Below, piece by piece: positions 37,009 through 49,262 of a stretch of DNA of 64,000 nt (the first letter of the stretch is position 1; every line of letters begins with the position of its first letter). The translations under genes were made by a program, and so were the position numbers. Origin of the DNA: Theobroma cacao (lineage: Eukaryota; Streptophyta; Magnoliopsida; Malvales; Malvaceae); NCBI RefSeq assembly GCF_000208745.1, contig NC_030854.1, positions 36,804,917-36,868,916 on the forward strand. The letters are read 5' to 3'. Below the pieces are notes generated by a model. That model had not been told where the DNA came from. It searched no databases and saw nothing but the letters and a program-made list of their open reading frames with translations.

Positions 37009-38087
37009 GTGTGGAAGTAGGACTCAATTATTGGATATGGAAAGAGAAGTTGCAACATGGTTTTTCTCTGAGTGCAATGAGCAAATTGAGAGAGGAAAAC
37101 GAGGCAATGAAAGAAATAAAGAAGAAGTTATACTGGAGAGACTAACTGGAGAAAGAATTCAATGTTCATACATTTTCAAAAAGGATTCTCAAGCTGATTT
37201 TTCATGCACATAAAGAGCCACTGAAAGACTGGGCCAAAAAAAAAAAAGAATGAGCCACCAAAAGGGAACAGCATGTATTATGTTAAAAGATGATAGAATT
37301 TAGAACAGGCAAGGAAGATGGAAATGTTTTCTCCTGCAGCAGCAGTATGGTGTGTGAATTAGGCTGAATAGTTTGCCTAAGTTTTCGCAGAATGTTAGTC
37401 AAAAGGTAATACTAAAAAATTAGCATGATCTTTTTCTTTCTTGTTGTGTCTCTCCCTTGTAACAAATAAAAGGATCACTGGCAATTAGTATTAAAAGAGG
37501 GAGGGGGGCCTCGGCTAGTGGCCTCAAGTAATTGATTCACCATTTGATCCTGTTCAACATGTCATGTTCGCACCTAATTCTTTCAATCCTTTGGGAGAAC
37601 AGAATCTTCTTATCCCTTCTTCCACCTCGCTTTCCTGGAAAATTTGTATTTGGATATGAAATTATTTAAGCCATATTCGCATAAACTGATTTATATTAAC
37701 AGTCCTTCAAAGGGCCACCTGCCTGCCCATAGCAGACCAAGGTCCTTAATCTTTTTGTTGTAGACAACTTGTTTTCCCTGGCTGGGCTCGGGTTTCATAC
37801 CTGACAGAACAGCCGACCCAATTTTACCATATAGGTTTTTCTGGTATCCCTTGAGAGATGCCGATATGGAAATGGCAATGGAAAAATCGACGACTGTATT
37901 GATTAGCCATTCTTAACAGACATCACATAATTAATTGAAAGGTTAAATCTAGCAGTTGCACTACTACATGATTAACATAAAGAATAACATTGTTTGCCAC
38001 ATGTTAAACCAGAAATATACTGCAGGTTGGTCATTCCAAGACATTCTTCAGTAAAACTCTCTTACACTATGCTTGTGTTGTTTGTTA
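37009..38087. other. Convergent intergenic space between the PPR and bZIP genes
   Basis: This holds the 3' flanks of both genes. A candidate AATAAA signal lies at 37465-37470 on the plus strand. A poly(A) run at about 37235-37248 and a G-rich patch (about 37498-37510) are the only other features. No gene is seen. Confidence 0.5.
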
Positions 38088-41000
38088 CTACTGCTCCCTA
38101 TTGGACTTAGGCCCACAGGGGCTTACGCCCCCACGGATCCGCTTTTGCAGATGCTCCAAACTAGCCACTCGCTGCAGAGACGCTGTCCGACCAATTTTGT
38201 TTCCCGGTACTGTTGATCCTCCAGAATTTGGTTGTATGTTTTCAACTGAAGAAATGTCTGCCAATGCATTGCTGACTCTCAGGTCATGAGCGGATATAGG
38301 ATTGTTTGCAGCAGCCCGATATAAGGGATGCTTTGGGCCGTCTTGCACAGGAACAGCAGCATCAGTTGATGTATCAGAGGGACTACCATCAAATGATGAC
38401 ATGGCCATTGTTGATATCTCAGGCGAGCCATGTAACAGTGGGTTCAAACCAGTGATTCTTTTGACTGTCTCCTCAGCCATTTTTACCTGGAAAAACAATT
38501 CACCAATGGGCATAGTATTAAGTACAGGTTTCAACTACATCTGGTATACAGAGAGCTACAAAAATTTTGCTTGAAAAAAGAAACTGCAGGCTCATTGTAT
38601 CAACCGATGATAACTCTCAGCTTTTAAGCCAAAATTTTGACTGGGTGTGAGCCTCGCAAGGTCTAAGCAGGCATCGGTGGTCTCTGAAAAGTTCCCATCC
38701 ACCAAGACACTCAACTTTAAGACCAAATATATCAATGAGTCACCTACCTTTGCTCTCAATGTTTCAACATCAGCTTTTAAAACTCTGTTGTCCACAGCTG
38801 CTTCATTGTACTTTTGGCTAATGTCAGCGAGACGCTTCATTAAGCTTGCATTTTCAACTCTTAGTTGACCAACCTACATTAAATAATGGATTAGGACATC
38901 TATAACTGAACTTATTTCTGTATTTTGGACAACTACAGGTTCTGTAGCATCTTCTATTTTCCATCTATTTAGAAGTTATACTTCATGCCATTGAATTGTT
39001 CTAGGTATAAGTGAATGAGATCTAGTCATATCCATTTGAATTAAAAGTGTTTCTCCTCTTAGGCTATGGATTAAAGCCTTTGTGTTGACTACAGAGTCCA
39101 TTGCTTTGTAATATAATCTGCATACTATATTTAAAGGTTGAGATCCTGGCATCATTTTATAATTATGAGTTTGAATTTGAAGAGTTAAGGCTCTTAGAAT
39201 GTTTCTATCTGTAAGAGAAACCATAAAATTTGGAAAACAATTAAAATGTATTGGGAAAAGCACCACACCTGTGTCTCAAGTTCTGTCAAATGGGCCTGCT
39301 TTCTTCTTCTAGAGCGCCTAGCTGACTCTCTATTGGAAAGCATCCTGAAAACCACCATATAGAACAATTGGTGGGAATAGAACTAAACAAAGTAAGTATC
39401 TGAAGCATGAATATGCCAAATTAATGATGAGGACAAACATTTTCAAGAAGTTAAATGGAATATTTTGAATATTTGATTTGAAGCTACCACAGTATTCACC
39501 ATACCAATTTAAAACATACATGACCCAGTATATCAGCAATGCAAAAGAAGCAATGGTTACCTCCTTACACGTTTTGCATCAGCAGGATCCATGTTCTCCA
39601 TTGTTTCATTTTCCCCTTCAACTTCATCCTCTTCTGACAGTTCTCTTGATGATCCACTCGTGCTTGGCCTCACCTGAGCTACAGATTTCTTCTGTCCATT
39701 TGGCAAAGAAGGAATTTCAACCGGTGCATTACCATCCTTATTGCCAGCTCCTATATATCCAGTAGAACAAACTTAAAATTGCATTACTCATTATACTCAA
39801 ATGCACACTACCACCATGAACACTGTTAAGGGAAGCAGAAAGAACAGCTGCACAATAAGAAACTTCAGTGATGATTTTAAACCTTTAGAAGTAGCTTTGG
39901 ATCCCAATTGTGGAGAATTGGAAGCTTGTGATCCACTGTCGGCTCTAGCAGCAGAGTCTTGGGATTTTATAAAAGATGCCTGTTTGACATGCATATATTA
40001 AATAACATAATGAGTCCACAGTTTACAAAAATTAAGAGAATAAGAGGGAAAGGGCTTCACATAACCTTTTAACTAAGACAAAGCAATATGAAGATAGATC
40101 CTACATTTTACACTAAGAACATAGGCATAAAAGATGAAAAACAAAATATTGTGAGCTTAATTGACTTTTAGTTGGGGAAAAAAATGACACCTGAAACCAA
40201 AATGTTTTCTGGACAACATGAAACAAAGAATCATGTCATGCATATATCTGCTTTTGATGCATCAAAGAAAAACTTGAAAGATACAAAAAGAAGTTCATGA
40301 ATTGGTTTACAACCTAGTACAATTTCATACTTACACAGTATCCTGAAGGATGAGAGAGTTATCTAAAAGTCAGTTGCTGATCAGTGTTTGCTTTTTGTTT
40401 TCCATCTATGATTCAATGCATATATTTTATTCAGATGTTCCTAAAAGCCAATCATCCAATGAGAACAGCGAGAGTGTAGAAGCCACTAATAAGATCTAGG
40501 ATTTTCTATTTGCTAGGTTGTCCTTTCTGAAACAAATTTCCATCAAAAAGCCCCTTAGAAGATCTTTCATGCTAAAAATAGCCCTTTCTATTCCTTACTT
40601 TCTGTTCAACAAGCTTCAGACAGTGGAACTTAGTTTTAATCGACTTTTACTCAATTGTTTTCCTATTTTTTATGAGGCATGGTCATTGGTCAACTCAAGC
40701 ACAATCCTTCCTAGGCATTTTGGTTCCTTGCTTTTGGTTTTTGGTTAAATCATCAAAAAAATTGCTATGTACAGCCCATGCCCAACTGATCTCCAGCTCT
40801 TTCTTTGTCCTATCAGGATTTTAACTCTTCTAAGGAAAAAGACACTTTTCTTACACGCTAAAATCATTTAAAAATCATTTAAAAATCATCTCAACCATAT
40901 TTATTCACAAACTCCAAAGCCAAGGGAGCAAAAATACCCACCACCAATCATAAATTAGGAAAATAAACTATTGATACAATACTAAAAATTAGCTTTTCAT

Positions 41001-41843
41001 GATTTACTGGTACCAAGAGGTCAACGAGACAAATCATCAACATAACTAAACTAATGAGTAAATCATGTTGGAACCTTTTCTATGACCAAAAAAGAAAATC
41101 CATGGTAACCTTTCCATTACCCAAAAAGCAAAACAACACCTTACCAGAAAACCTTGATTTTCCCAGAAAATTAGAACAAACCAACACTGGCCCAAAAAAC
41201 CGAAGCTCTAGTATTTAGAACCTATCTAGATAAAAGAAGCTAGCTTTTTCATTACCCAGAAAGCAGAAACCAAAATGTCACTTCAAACAAGTCAAAAATC
41301 CATACTTCCCTCACTTCCCTTTTCTTTTCCCTTTAACTTTTCTTAATAAACAAACATAAACCAGAAAAATTTTCATTTTTTTATAAAGAAAATAAACAAT
41401 AGAGATCAAAAGTTTTCCTACTTTATTGCCCTCACCTCCTCATCATCCAAACACACAAAAAAAACCAAAAAAGAAAAGAAAAGAATTACCCTTGACATGG
41501 CTACAGCAGCACAAGCCAAGTTAAGCTTGGTTTTAAGAAAAGCCTGGTATTCCTCTGAATCCACCGGAATATTATTTTTATCTTTGTTCTCTAAACCCCC
41601 ATTAGACGAAGTCATTACCCCATTCTCCTTCTTCTTCAGCTCTTCCTTAGCCTCCTCCTCTTCTTCTTTTTTATCTTCACCTTTCCTGTCAGCTTCTTCT
41701 CTAAGAAACTGCTGAAAAGCCCACTCCGAAGCACTACGGTTCATTTTAGAGCCAGGTTTCTTATCGTCATCAGCGGCCGAGACGGCGGAGGATGAGGACC
41801 AGAAGTGGTCGGAGATTTCTTCGACAGAGAAGACTCTATCCAT
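38088..41843 (-). CDS. Group C bZIP transcription factor (CPRF2/bZIP63-like)
   Basis: This is a nuclear DNA-binding factor of the group C bZIPs, which dimerise with S1 bZIPs in energy and stress signalling. Coding exons in transcript order are 41843-41490, 39979-39883, 39750-39561, 39344-39269, 38873-38748 and 38486-38088. They give 413 residues and every phase joins cleanly. The conserved N-terminal blocks are [15 protein letters not shown] and [17 protein letters not shown], then [20 protein letters not shown]. The basic region carries NRESARRSR (about 218-226) with an intact N-x7-R pattern, followed by a zipper of several heptads to about residue 280. The C-terminal block [20 protein letters not shown] is a signature of group C. 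Wording of the N-terminus is closest to parsley CPRF2 and Arabidopsis bZIP63, while the length is nearer bZIP10/25. The first intron is about 1.5 kb. Confidence 0.94.
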
Positions 41844-42239
41844 TCTTGTGCTTGGTTGGGTCGTTTAGGGTGGTTTGTTTTTATTATGTGCTGATTCAGA
41901 TGTGTGTCAAAAGGATTGGGATTTAGAATTTTTCTCAATTTTTTATTTTTTTTTAATTTGGAATATTGAAATGTGGGGCCATTCCCATTTTCCAAATGGA
42001 TAAGGAGAGTAAATTTCGGTGCCCTTGTCTTTAAGATTGTCGCGGTAGGCGTGAGGAGATGGGTGAATTAGGTGGATTGACTCGTTGTACTTAAAAAAAT
42101 ATATAGATTAAATATTTTTATAAAATTGATTAAAATTAGTTAAATATAAAAAAATATCAAATTGATTTGATTAATTTGATTTTGAATTAATAAATTAAAA
42201 TTTTACTATTTTCTTTTTAGAAATTATAATATGTATATA

Positions 42240-42640
42240 TATTATTTTACTTTATTATATATATAGAATTAATAACATAATTTATATGTTATAATATTTT
42301 AATTTTTATATCAAAATTTGTATAAATAATAATTAATTATAAAAATTAAAAAAATTATTAATAAAAATTATTAAGTGTAATTATATAAATAAAGTCTATT
42401 ATAATTTATAGTAATATTTATATATAAATTATATATATATAATATTACGTTATTGTATATATAAAATGAATAGCATAACTTATATGTTATAATATTTTAT
42501 ATCAAAATTTATATAAATAATAACTAATTATAAATAACATGTTATAAAAACTAAAATAACAATTAATAAAGTTATAAAATGTAATCAAATAAATAAAATT
42601 TATTACGAGTTATAGTAATACTTATTTATAAATTATATAT
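42240..42640. repeat. AT-rich tandem duplication, period about 200 bp
   Basis: The block beginning near 42240 recurs near 42440. TAACATAATTTATATGTTATAATATTTT-like sequence starts at about 42272 and again at about 42472, followed by matching ATATCAAAATTTGTATAAATAATAA-type and TTATAGTAATAYTTAT phrases. The copies are diverged by substitutions and small indels. It may be part of a larger AT-rich satellite or matrix-attachment-type region, which cannot be decided by eye. Confidence 0.7.
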
Positions 42641-42803
42641 ATATATATATTTATAACATTTTTATATTACGAAATATTTCTAAGTTGTAATAATTACAAC
42701 ATATTAATATAGAATATTTACTATCATATATTATAATATTAACATATAAATTATATTATTTAAAATATATAACTTGTAATTTTATATTAATACAGATTTA
42801 TAA

Positions 42804-42805
42804 NN
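42804..42805. other. Two undetermined bases (NN)
   Basis: The sequence reads TAANNAG at this point. It lies in the AT-rich repeat region and most likely reflects unresolved assembly or a consensus gap, so local coordinates and repeat lengths near it are uncertain. Confidence 0.95.
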
Positions 42806-43954
42806 AGTTTTTTTTGGGAGGATTGGTATAAAATTTTAAAATCGATAACTAATCAAAAAATTAATTGAACCTAACATTTTGGACCAATTGATCTAATAAA
42901 TCAATTAAACCAAACTGTTTTACCAAAATCGCATTTAATTTGAATAGGTAATTTATTTAATTTGATTTTACTCACCCCTATTTCTTGATACAACAATGAG
43001 TTGGATAAGTTGTTTTTTCTTTTTTTGAATTATTATTTCACTTATTAAAATTTTGTATAAGTAGATTTATATGTGTTATACATAAGTTAACATATTTAAT
43101 AAAATGGATGTAAAGAATGTATGATCGAGGATCAATTTGTACAATCAAAGATTGGTATGTACAATTAAGATCGATCTGTAAAATAAAATATTTTGTTCTT
43201 TTTTACCTATTAAATATTTGTTGACAATAAAAAATAAAAAAGAAAATGGGTTTTCGTAAAATTTATGAATTATTGAAAGCAAAAAAAATAAATAGAAAGC
43301 AGTTATTGAGTTATTGTAATTGCTAGTTGTTGGAGAAAGACAGAAAATCTTTTTGCATGATTGGCAATTGAAATTTGGGAAAAAAAGTCAATGGCAATTA
43401 AATAAACCCTAAATTTGGAAATAAAAGTATTTTATGGTCTAAGGTGTTCTTATTATTATCCACCAAAATTGTTACCCTATTTTAAAAATACCTTTAAAGC
43501 TTAGCTAGTAGCCACCAAACAACAAAGACATTTGGTTGAATTCCCTTTTTTTTAAAAAAAAATGAAATTGGTTCAACCATTTTTAGTCAATTGAATAATA
43601 AAAAATATATTATTTTTTTCTTTTTTATGATTAAAGAAATTCAAAAACAAATAATCAGAAATACATTGTTTCATTACTTCTTGTATATTCTGAACAATAC
43701 CGAATCTAATTCATTCTATATCGAGACAAATGAATTAATTGATTAAATCAATATTTTTATACATTTATTTTAAAAAGAAAAATGGGGGTTTTTGGTTTTT
43801 TTTTATTATTATTATTATTTAATTATAGAAACATACGTGGTCATTAGAAGCACATAGAAGAATCTTTAGAAGAAAGTATAGAACTCCCATTGGATAGGAA
43901 GGGACGACAGGTCCAAAATCCCCCTTGAGATGAGGCGGCTCTTTTCTGGATAAC

Positions 43955-43995
43955 TGTTTCAATGGGCCCCCACAATTTGGTGGGCCCCATGGTAT
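43955..43995. other. GC-rich inverted repeat with GTGGGCCC sites
   Basis: GGGCCCCCAC and GGTGGGCCCC face each other across AATTT, making a small inverted repeat in otherwise AT-rich DNA. GTGGGCCC is a class of site bound by plant TCP factors. No adjacent gene was identified, so a promoter role is speculative. Confidence 0.35.
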
Positions 43996-44111
43996 CCACC
44001 CCAAGCCCTACAGCCTCAAAGTCCATCTAAATACAACTTTTTGCTTTTAATTAAAAATCATTCTTTTATTTATAAATAACAAAATAAAAATAAAAATATT
44101 TTATTTTTTAG

Positions 44112-44454
44112 GTAAACTCTACCTACACTTGTTACAGTGCACCTTACAAATATTTTTTTTTCCAATTAACACCTTAACTTTTATTTTTCACGAGGATTAA
44201 ATTATTAAGTTTGCTTGATAGAATTACAAAAAAAATACTCATAAATATGAACAAATAGATTAATTTCAAATTGAGAATATTTTGATAATTTTACCAAAGA
44301 AAATTAACAATCCAATTTCCTATCAGAACACAAGTTATGCAGAAGATGTTAATTTATATATAAAAAAAGTATTCTCAGGACATTAATTGAGAAAAAAAAT
44401 CACAGAATATTATGTAAGAAAAGCTAAAATCATTAGGAATTAGGTAGAGTTTAC
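44112..44454. mobile_element. Candidate MITE with 14-bp perfect terminal inverted repeats
   Basis: GTAAACTCTACCTA at 44112-44125 is the exact reverse complement of TAGGTAGAGTTTAC at 44441-44454, bounding 343 bp of AT-rich, non-coding DNA. Size and terminal repeats suit a miniature inverted-repeat element. I cannot define a clear target-site duplication because both flanks are T-rich, so the superfamily is not assigned. Confidence 0.55.
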
Positions 44455-45650
44455 TTTTCTTTTTCTTTTTTTTAAAGGCAATATCTAAGTTGTGTTTGTT
44501 TACATGCCTTTGTCATGATTAATACCCTTTTTTAACACAGTTATTTGGGGTACTAAACAAACATGTTGGGGCCTACAAAGGCATTTTAGTGGGTGTGGGT
44601 GTTTTCCATTAATGACAAAACAAGAGAAGAAAAAAATAAAAGTGGGAATGAATGTTGACAGTAAAGCTTTAATTGCAAGGTTTCCCCACCAAGTTTGAAA
44701 GGGTAAAGCCTTTTTCCTTTTGCAAGGGACGGTTTTGTTTAAAGTCTTGGTTGGTCCAAATTATAATTACTATTCACTTTTTTATTTCAATGATTTATCT
44801 AAACTAATTTATTATTACCAACAAAACCATATTACCATTTATCACACACTAATTTCCAAATTACGAATGTATATATCGATAATTTACCATAGAAATAATT
44901 TAAATATTCGTAAAAAAAAATTTAAGTTTCACTTATCATCACGTGTGTCGTTTAATTTTTCTTTACGGTATTACTCTCGAAATGAAACAATCATGATAAG
45001 AAAAATTATTAAAATTCAACTAATTAGGTTGTAAAATTCTCTTTGGCAATCACCTTATGAAGAAAAAAAAATATTAAAAATATATTACAGAAAAGGAATA
45101 AAAAAGTTCTTCATAATTAAGCAGAAAACCATGATTGTGCTTTGTGCTTATCGGTTAAACAATTATTAATCATTTTGGTTGTTCGTGATTGAGTTGTGTC
45201 CAACTTGATATGAGCTTATCATGCTTATCTCACCTCAAGGGGTAAAGGTACAAAGCAAGGAAGTCCTTCATGTTTACTGCTTGTTCAAGTCTTATAGAGT
45301 TCATGGAATTAACAAACCAAACACAGCATAGGCCAGAAGCCCACAACTAGCACCAAGAGGGGTCTTCAAAGGGAATATGATGAAAATAATCAGCTTCTTT
45401 GCCTTCTACAGGCAAATTTATTCATGCTGTTCTTGTAACCTTGATCACAGATTCTGGTACTCAATAAATACAACATACACAAGAAATGAAGAGGTTATTC
45501 GATGCACAAGAGGCTGAAAAATCAATCACAGGGAAGTACATCGATGATATCATTTATGATGGTGTATGATTTTGCAGAGACTTTTGCAGCTAAATCAACT
45601 ATGGTCCTATACCATAATTGGAATTTGATAAGCATACCGGTAGGACATGG

Positions 45651-47366
45651 TCAACGCCTTCCAGATGCAACGGATTCGGCCGAGAAGAGATACTTCACAC
45701 GTGAAAGAACAGAATCATGAGCAGGATCGTAAGGATGATCCTTTGAAGGGATTTCGAGAATTGCTGGAACTGGCTTATTATAGCTATCAACTAAAAACCG
45801 TATCATGTTTGCGACCTGATAGAGCAGAAGAAGAGTTAGTTCTCAGAAATGATAAGAGCTTTGAAGTAAACCCAGAGATTGCAATACATGCTAGTATGAT
45901 ATACTACTAGGACATAAGACAACTCTCTGCTTAACAAGCTACTGTCAAAGTTCCCTTCCCAATTTTCATTTGACTATGGCTAACCAGGCAACTCAAATTG
46001 CCTGACTTACCAGAGTGGCTGGCTATGCCTGTTAATGATTCTAAGAAACATGACAAGGGAATTAGAATAATGTGATTATGCAACAGGGATTTTACGCTGT
46101 GATTACTCCATAACCAGTCATTAAGTGATAGTAGCAAATGGTTTGTGAATCATTTCCTCATCATGGTCAACAGAAGTGAGCATAACCCGCTTTCATATTA
46201 TTAGACAACATACTTATGAGGAATAACTTACATATTGACTGATCAAAATAATAGCAATGTCATCCTTTGTGGTGAACTCCTTGAATGCATCTTCGACTGC
46301 CTTCACTGTTGTTTCTGAGCAGAAACATGAAAACTACTATTAGCAAACAAAAAAAAGGCAGACAGAAGATATATAGTGAAAGTTTTGAACAGAAATATGA
46401 AATGAGCTAGTTATATTGAAAAGCAGTAGGATGAACACTAGTTTCATTCCCTTACAAAGTACCATGGTACCATCCGCTATCTAAAATTCTTACTTTTGAA
46501 GCCATACTTTTCAGAACACCCCTAAACAGCTACTAAGAATTTCTCACAATCTGGAAAACTGATAAGCCAAAACAGTTACAATTGTGGCCACAACTAATAT
46601 TTGGCACTTATCTGCATCTCAAGAGCAGCCTTATGGCTATGGGTGTTTCATTATATAAAAATGCATATAAAGCTCAGAACCATCCCTTGCAAGTTGAGAA
46701 AAGAGTAGCATAAGTGAATTACACCTAACATAATGGAAACTTCGAAGAAAACGACATTACAGCTCTGAAATAAATTCAATTTGATTTAAAATACTATCTA
46801 TGAGCATATCTCTTGTTTTATGATTAATATCTAATTACAAATGTTCAACAGCTATGGAAACAGAGGTTCAACAGCCACTGAACTGAACTACCTACAATTC
46901 CCGTCCAGTAACAATTAAGTCCTACCTAGCTCTGATCAGCTAGTAGGGCAATTATTATTTGATTTGGGAAAGGGGAGATTCGAATCCAATCTTTTGCACA
47001 GAGATATATGCACTTACTACTGAATCAAGTCAAATACTGGAGTGCTCTAATTATAGAGTAATCATAAGCATTGCAAGGAATCATAAAAATACTTGAAAAT
47101 TCGATGAAAGCTGTAAAGAAATAAACCGAAAATCATACTCGAATCCACAATTAGGTAGTTGGTTTTTCTTCTTAAATCCACATTTCCAACTCCAGCCATC
47201 AAAAATCCAGTCACTGTATCCTACATCACATCAAAATAAAATAAACTCAAAACATCAAAATTATACTAAAAAATTAAAAAAAATTAAATTAATTTCCATT
47301 TACCTCATCAGCAATCATTGCAATTAGTGCTGAATTGCATGTAGGAATCTGTGCTCTTCCCGCCAT
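45651..47366 (-). CDS. VHA-F: V-type proton ATPase subunit F
   Basis: Subunit F is part of the central rotor stalk in the cytosolic V1 sector and couples ATP hydrolysis to proton pumping into vacuole and endomembrane lumens. Coding exons in transcript order are 47366-47304, 47220-47139, 46314-46232 and 45815-45651, giving 130 residues, the normal family length. All introns are GT-AG and phases join. Diagnostic blocks are [60 protein letters not shown] and [20 protein letters not shown]. The ATG at 47366 begins MAGRAQIP, the expected plant N-terminus. Intron 2 carries a SINE-like remnant. An upstream segment around 47640-47710 could be a non-coding first exon, but this is not proven. Confidence 0.96.
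46950..47045 (-). repeat. tRNA-derived SINE-like remnant in VHA-F intron 2
   Basis: On the minus strand TGATTCAGTAGT (box A-like) is followed by TAAGTGCATATATC and, about 30 nt further, GGATTCGAATCTCC (box B-like). The order and spacing match the copies at 19255-19345, 31138-31208 and 49055-49125. Confidence 0.55.
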
Positions 47367-48769
47367 TTCTTTAAAAAAATATATAATTTAACAGTTAAAA
47401 AACCAATCTTTGAAGCAAAGATTTCCAAAAATTAAAGGAAAAGAAAAGTAAAATTTGGCTGAGGTGAATCCTGTAAGCTATCTTTGTTAGACTAAGGCCA
47501 AAGGAATTTTATTTATGTCCTTTTTTTGTTTTATCTTTTCCTACTGCTCGATTTTCTCAGTGTCCAAACAGATTTAATTACTACTAAAATTTATCTAAAC
47601 AAATCTAATAAACATAAAACGATTACTAAAAAATTTAAAAAAATAATAAATAAAGATCGAACCTTTTCTCAGAGCTTCGGATCGACGAGCAAGACGGAGA
47701 GAAACTTATATTATTTTTCCTTTTTCTTTTTTGACTTTTCAATGATTATATTTGAACGGAGCCAAGGTTTTCTTGGATTTTAGTCTAAAACCAAACCCGG
47801 AAGGTATTGGGCCTCAAAATATATGGGCCAAGCCTGAGCTTTCTTGGGGCTTTGGTAACATTCTTTGGGTTAAATTCAGTGGTCTCTAATTCATTTTTGT
47901 TACATAAATTTTTTTTTTTGGTATAATATTTAAACAAATTTTAAATTATTCGAAAATTTTAAAATAAATATTTCTTCTATTACATTTCAACAGGTCTTTA
48001 TATATTCATTTTGGATCAACTAAACATTTATTATTAACAATTGACTAACTCATAATCCTCCGTAAAAACGACATTTGTCATTTTTTATGTCACAATGTCA
48101 TGACATGTTAAATGTTATAATGAATGGTACATGATATGTTACTGTAATATGATTGTGTGGTCAAATAACATTTTTACCCTCCACGTCAACGCCATGTAGA
48201 TATAAAAATAATAATTAAATTAATTATTAGTTATAAAAATCTATTTGACTTAAATGAACGTAATAAACAATAAAAGTTAATTTAAAATTTAAGAATAGTT
48301 CAGAGATTTTTTAAAACATTATATCTTTATTTTTCAAGATTTTTGTATCAATATCTAATTTGCTATTTTTTCAACCAAAAATTTCTATTAGTTCATTCAT
48401 CAAAAAAAAATTTCCCTTTCATATAGTTGTACTACAAGATAGTTATTCCATATCGTAAATCTTGATTCTATTCAAATCTCGATATGTACTCATGTTTTAT
48501 GATAAGTTGGATTACTTTTACACATTGTGTGTTGGGTTGCTAATTGCTATGGATAAAATATTTCTCAATGGGGCTGAAATTGGTGAGCCAAAAATAAGTT
48601 ATTGTGTTAAAAATTACAGTTGCATGTCATAAATCTAAAAAAAAAAGTGGTGATATTTCCTTACACGGAACATGTTTTTCATACAATATTCTCTTGTCGG
48701 GTAAGAATGATTGAATTCATACAACATAAAAATGTAGGCGTGTAGGTATAACTATTACGACATAATATC

Positions 48770-49262
48770 TAATTTTTTTTTAAATTATTAAAAAAATTAA
48801 ATAAATTTTTATTTTTTATAGTATTTTAAGTTATTATATTTTTATTTTAAGACAAATAAGTTTTTTAAATTAATAATTAATTAATTATTATTACTGAAAA
48901 TATCGCTTTTCATTAATAGGTTATTGTATCATAATAATAATGATATGATATTTTAATATGACATGATATTATAATAATTGTGATAAACTATAAAATGACT
49001 AGTGTTATTTGTACTAATAACAATCAATCAATCGTTAATTATAATGAATACTTGAGTATTTGATCTATTAGTTAGTGTATAATCCCTCTACTTAAAGAGT
49101 AAAATTCAAATTCCTCTTCTTCTAATTATAAAAAAAAAATTCTATAGTTATAATGACATATTTGACTTAAAATAAAAAAAAAAACTTGATTAAATTTAAT
49201 AAAAAAATAAAGTTTATTTAAATTTTTAAATAAAAATTTCAATTATTATATTATCTTTTATT
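48770..49262. mobile_element. Possible decayed terminal-inverted-repeat element
   Basis: The segment at about 48770-48880 (containing TTTTATTTTAAGACAAATAAG) resembles the reverse complement of about 49150-49260 (containing TTTTATTTTAAGTCAAATATG). The middle is repetitive and AT-rich. Divergence is high, and low complexity could mimic this, so the call is weak and no target duplication was identified. Confidence 0.3.
49055..49125 (+). repeat. tRNA-derived SINE-like remnant
   Basis: TTTGATCTATTAGTTAGTGT (box A-like region) is followed by AAAATTCAAATTCCTCTTC (box B-like) about 30 nt later. This is the same architecture as the three minus-strand copies elsewhere in the window, but more diverged. 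Confidence 0.4.

Larger units (their letters stand above)
41844..45650. other. AT-rich intergenic DNA between the bZIP and V-ATPase F genes
   Basis: No gene is supported. It contains a tandem duplication of about 200 bp, two undetermined bases at 42804-42805, a small inverted-repeat element at 44112-44454 and a short GC-rich patch near 43960-43995, each listed separately where it can be described. Open frames here (for example 44720-45034) have AT-driven composition and no recognisable family. Confidence 0.55.
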
